Of a DNA stretch of 64,000 bases, positions 62,368 through 64,000 are shown one piece after another. Position 1 is the stretch's first letter. Every line of letters starts with the position of its first letter. Position numbers and translations under genes: made by a program. The stretch is from Microbulbifer mangrovi. GTDB lineage: Bacteria; Pseudomonadota; Gammaproteobacteria; Pseudomonadales; Cellvibrionaceae. The stretch covers positions 1 through 64,000 of the forward strand of contig NZ_LZDE01000346.1 of assembly GCF_002009015.1 (NCBI RefSeq). The letters are read 5' to 3'. The notes below the pieces were generated by a model. That model ran no database searches and was not told where the DNA came from. It worked only from the letters and a program-made list of their open reading frames with translations.

Positions 62368-63359
62368 ACCTGCCACGTAGCCCTGGCCATAGATTCCAGC
62401 GTGAACTCTTCCCCGGCCCGCTCAAACAGCGGGCCAAAGTCCTGCTCGATGTTCGCGCGCGAGAGTGCTCTGTCAATTTTTTCAGCGATATGCCTCGGCT
62501 CGAGGTTGTCCAGCAAATATTCGCTGGGCAGGTAGTCAATGGCGTTGCCACTGCGATTCGCTATCACGGGTTTTCGGTGTAGCAACGCTTCTATCAGGGT
62601 ATAGGGAGTTCCTTCTACCGCCCCCGGAATAACCACTAAATCGGCCATCTCAATGAAGTTGGCGACAGTGTTGTCGCCGGTGAAAAATGTCACTCGCTGC
62701 TCGAGCCCGAGTTCCGAAACCTGATTGCGCAAGGTTTCTTTTTCCGGACCATCCCCCAGCACCATCAACCTGCATTCCGGAAGCCGTTGCATGGCTTCGA
62801 TCAGTAAATCTACATTGCGTGCCTTGATCAGGCGACTCGCCACGAGCAACCTGGGTTTGTCGTTTGGCAGGGAGTTCTGGAGAGATGCGTTCGCGGCGGG
62901 TGTGACCAGCTCAACGCCATTGTGAATGATGTTCCAGTCGAGCTTGGAATTTGCGACTGTGGCGTTACTGATGGCGATACGCGCATCAAAGGCGCTGGCA
63001 AGTTTGTCTCGCGGGTGCCGGACATTGTGCCGTGTAATTACCTGTCGGGTTTCCGTGTAGGGTTGCACCGCGGCCAGTAATTGCGCCGATTTGGAGCCGT
63101 GTCCGTGGACGATCTGGTATTCGCCTTTGCGGATTAGATTGGCAAGTCTCCAAACCAGATTGGGATGGTGTCGGCTGCGATCGGTATTCAGAGGAATGAA
63201 TTGAATGCGCTCATCAAGGGTTGTGAGGTATCTGGGGTGGGCGATTACCGCTACCCGGGCGTTGGTGTTGCACGCCTGCCAGCGTGAAAGGTCGGCGACA
63301 TGCTTTTCAAGGCCGCCGTGCTCCCGGCTGGCGATCAGGTGACAGATAGTCTGAATCAT
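62346..63359 (-). CDS. GT4-type glycosyltransferase (LPS/surface glycan)
   Basis: A 337-residue glycosyltransferase. The start MIQTICHLIASREHGGLEKH is typical of LPS glycosyltransferases, with YQIVHGHGSKSAQLLAAVQP next. The C-terminal domain has LLVASRLIKARNVDLLIEAM, then GAVEGTPYTLIEALLHRKPV with the EX7E glutamates. The ATG at 63359 is chosen; one at 63371 is possible. The gene overlaps the convergent glycosyltransferase by 22 bp and lies next to a PagL-like gene, consistent with outer-membrane lipid A/LPS modification. Confidence 0.86.
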   Translation of the reverse strand: MIQTICHLIASREHGGLEKHVADLSRWQACNTNARVAVIAHPRYLTTLDERIQFIPLNTDRSRHHPNLVWRLANLIRKGEYQIVHGHGSKSAQLLAAVQPYTETRQVITRHNVRHPRDKLASAFDARIAISNATVANSKLDWNIIHNGVELVTPAANASLQNSLPNDKPRLLVASRLIKARNVDLLIEAMQRLPECRLMVLGDGPEKETLRNQVSELGLEQRVTFFTGDNTVANFIEMADLVVIPGAVEGTPYTLIEALLHRKPVIANRSGNAIDYLPSEYLLDNLEPRHIAEKIDRALSRANIEQDFGPLFERAGEEFTLESMARATWQVYSQLIA

Positions 63360-63566
63360 GGGGCTACACATCCGCTGTCTCTGGTGCGCCGTTCGGGAAT
63401 ATATCAACAAGATTCAGGCAGGATATTTACGGATACGTAACTATCTGTACGGCGCCCTTCCTATCGCCGCGTTGGGCGTTCAGTGAGGCTCCATTATCTG
63501 TCGGTGGTATGACAGGTTTTTTATCGATGTGTGACGGTTTTGTTGCTTCGCCAACGGCTAATTAGC

Positions 63567-64000
63567 CTAAAAACTGGTGTGCCAGTTCAGTGAGGCAAAG
63601 TCGAAACCCGGGTTGGGGGTATTCGTGTAGCCGTTGGAGAAATGGCTGTATCGCAGTGAGATTGTATTGCCACTCTGCAGGGTATAACCCGTGGCAAAAT
63701 GCAGGGAAAAATTGAGGTTGGTGGAAAGGTCGACGGCGCCGAAGCTGCGCTCATCCAGGTAGGCGGCGCCCACACCGATTTCTCCAAAAAGCCCCTGCGC
63801 TTCTCTGCGTGGATACCAGCGCAATACCGGCTTCAATTCCCAGATATGCTGTTTTTGATCCCGTCCGCGGTAGTCCCGCCACATATAGCTGTAGCTGACC
63901 TGGGCCCACCATTGGAAGTGGTGTTCGCTGGGGTAGTCATAAAACAGATACGACCAGTTCGCGCCTACCAGATCGGCACCAGCGGTGGAATTTTGCTGGA
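63567..64000 (-). CDS. pagL: PagL-like lipid A 3-O-deacylase (5' end outside window)
   Basis: The reading frame on the minus strand enters from beyond the window end: 38 full codons upstream of an internal methionine at 63884 continue in frame (SYLFYDYPSEHHFQWWAQ). The C-terminal part shows the PagL catalytic pattern with His-Ser in RYSHFSNGYTNTPNPGFDF. It ends in NWHTSF with a terminal phenylalanine, as outer-membrane barrels do. PagL removes the 3-O acyl chain of lipid A and reduces endotoxicity. Signal peptide and N terminus cannot be seen. Confidence 0.8.
   Translation of the reverse strand, partial: QQNSTAGADLVGANWSYLFYDYPSEHHFQWWAQVSYSYMWRDYRGRDQKQHIWELKPVLRWYPRREAQGLFGEIGVGAAYLDERSFGAVDLSTNLNFSLHFATGYTLQSGNTISLRYSHFSNGYTNTPNPGFDFASLNWHTSF

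Noticed and set aside
1-64000. tRNA, rRNA, CRISPR array, insertion sequence or prophage
   Set aside because: No cloverleaf-like gene, conserved rRNA segment, regularly spaced repeat, transposase or phage structural gene was seen on reading both strands. A dedicated covariance-model scan could still find small RNAs.

Overview
The window looks like chromosome of a marine gammaproteobacterium, most likely a Microbulbifer-like member of the Cellvibrionales. This is inferred from moderately high GC, dense housekeeping genes (hemH, tsaB, uppP, trpS, gnd, rdgC, pepD, rnb), many outer-membrane proteins, and secreted polymer-degrading enzymes paired with a TonB-dependent receptor. No rRNA, tRNA, CRISPR array, insertion sequence or prophage is recognisable. 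Rho-independent terminators are frequent and mark most transcription-unit ends.

Layout. 1-7.7 kb: plus-strand core genes for ferrochelatase, an AlgP/histone-H1-like AT-hook protein, TsaB, UppP, a beta-hydroxyacid dehydrogenase, a homologue of the tRNA-queuosine mannosyltransferase, and TrpS. 7.7-11.6 kb: a minus-strand run with an MscS channel, two secreted proteins carrying a PliG-like (g-type lysozyme inhibitor) domain around a secreted alpha/beta hydrolase, and a PH-like membrane protein. 11.7-23.5 kb: 6-phosphogluconate dehydrogenase, a DUF3857/transglutaminase protein overlapping a multi-pass membrane protein, RdgC, a YceK-like lipoprotein, a HAD phosphatase, YbaK, a small beta-barrel, PepD and RNase II. 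23.9-34.3 kb: leucine dehydrogenase, an M16 protease lipoprotein, an exported amidohydrolase, a SIMPL lipoprotein, a PLP enzyme, a VOC protein, a patatin-like protein, a GntR/FCD regulator and a small membrane protein.

34.4-47.2 kb is the most interesting part, an apparent cyanophycin (multi-L-arginyl-poly-L-aspartate) utilisation locus. It has a secreted PPC-domain cyanophycinase, a TonB-dependent receptor, a DcuC/YfcC-family permease, an isoaspartyl dipeptidase with an altered metal site, a stand-alone AraC-type DNA-binding domain resembling that of ArgR, and a second, lipoprotein cyanophycinase. A SpuC-like polyamine aminotransferase and a glutamine-synthetase-like gamma-glutamylpolyamine synthetase follow. 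The inferred flow is: cleave the polymer outside and at the envelope, import beta-Asp-Arg, hydrolyse it to Asp and Arg, then feed arginine-derived polyamines into the last two enzymes. An arginine decarboxylase and agmatinase would have to lie elsewhere. Operator-like repeats and a possible leader peptide sit in the intergenic regions of this locus.

47.6-64 kb: an OmpW-family protein; a cluster of GT4 glycosyltransferase, methyltransferase, (alpha/alpha)6-barrel protein, a second methyltransferase and a hexapeptide acyltransferase, probably for a surface or storage glycan; an orphan shikimate kinase; an Lrp regulator divergent from a giant indolepyruvate ferredoxin oxidoreductase; a phosphate-type porin; a TraB/GumN protein; two convergent GT4 glycosyltransferases; and a PagL-like lipid A deacylase cut by the window end.
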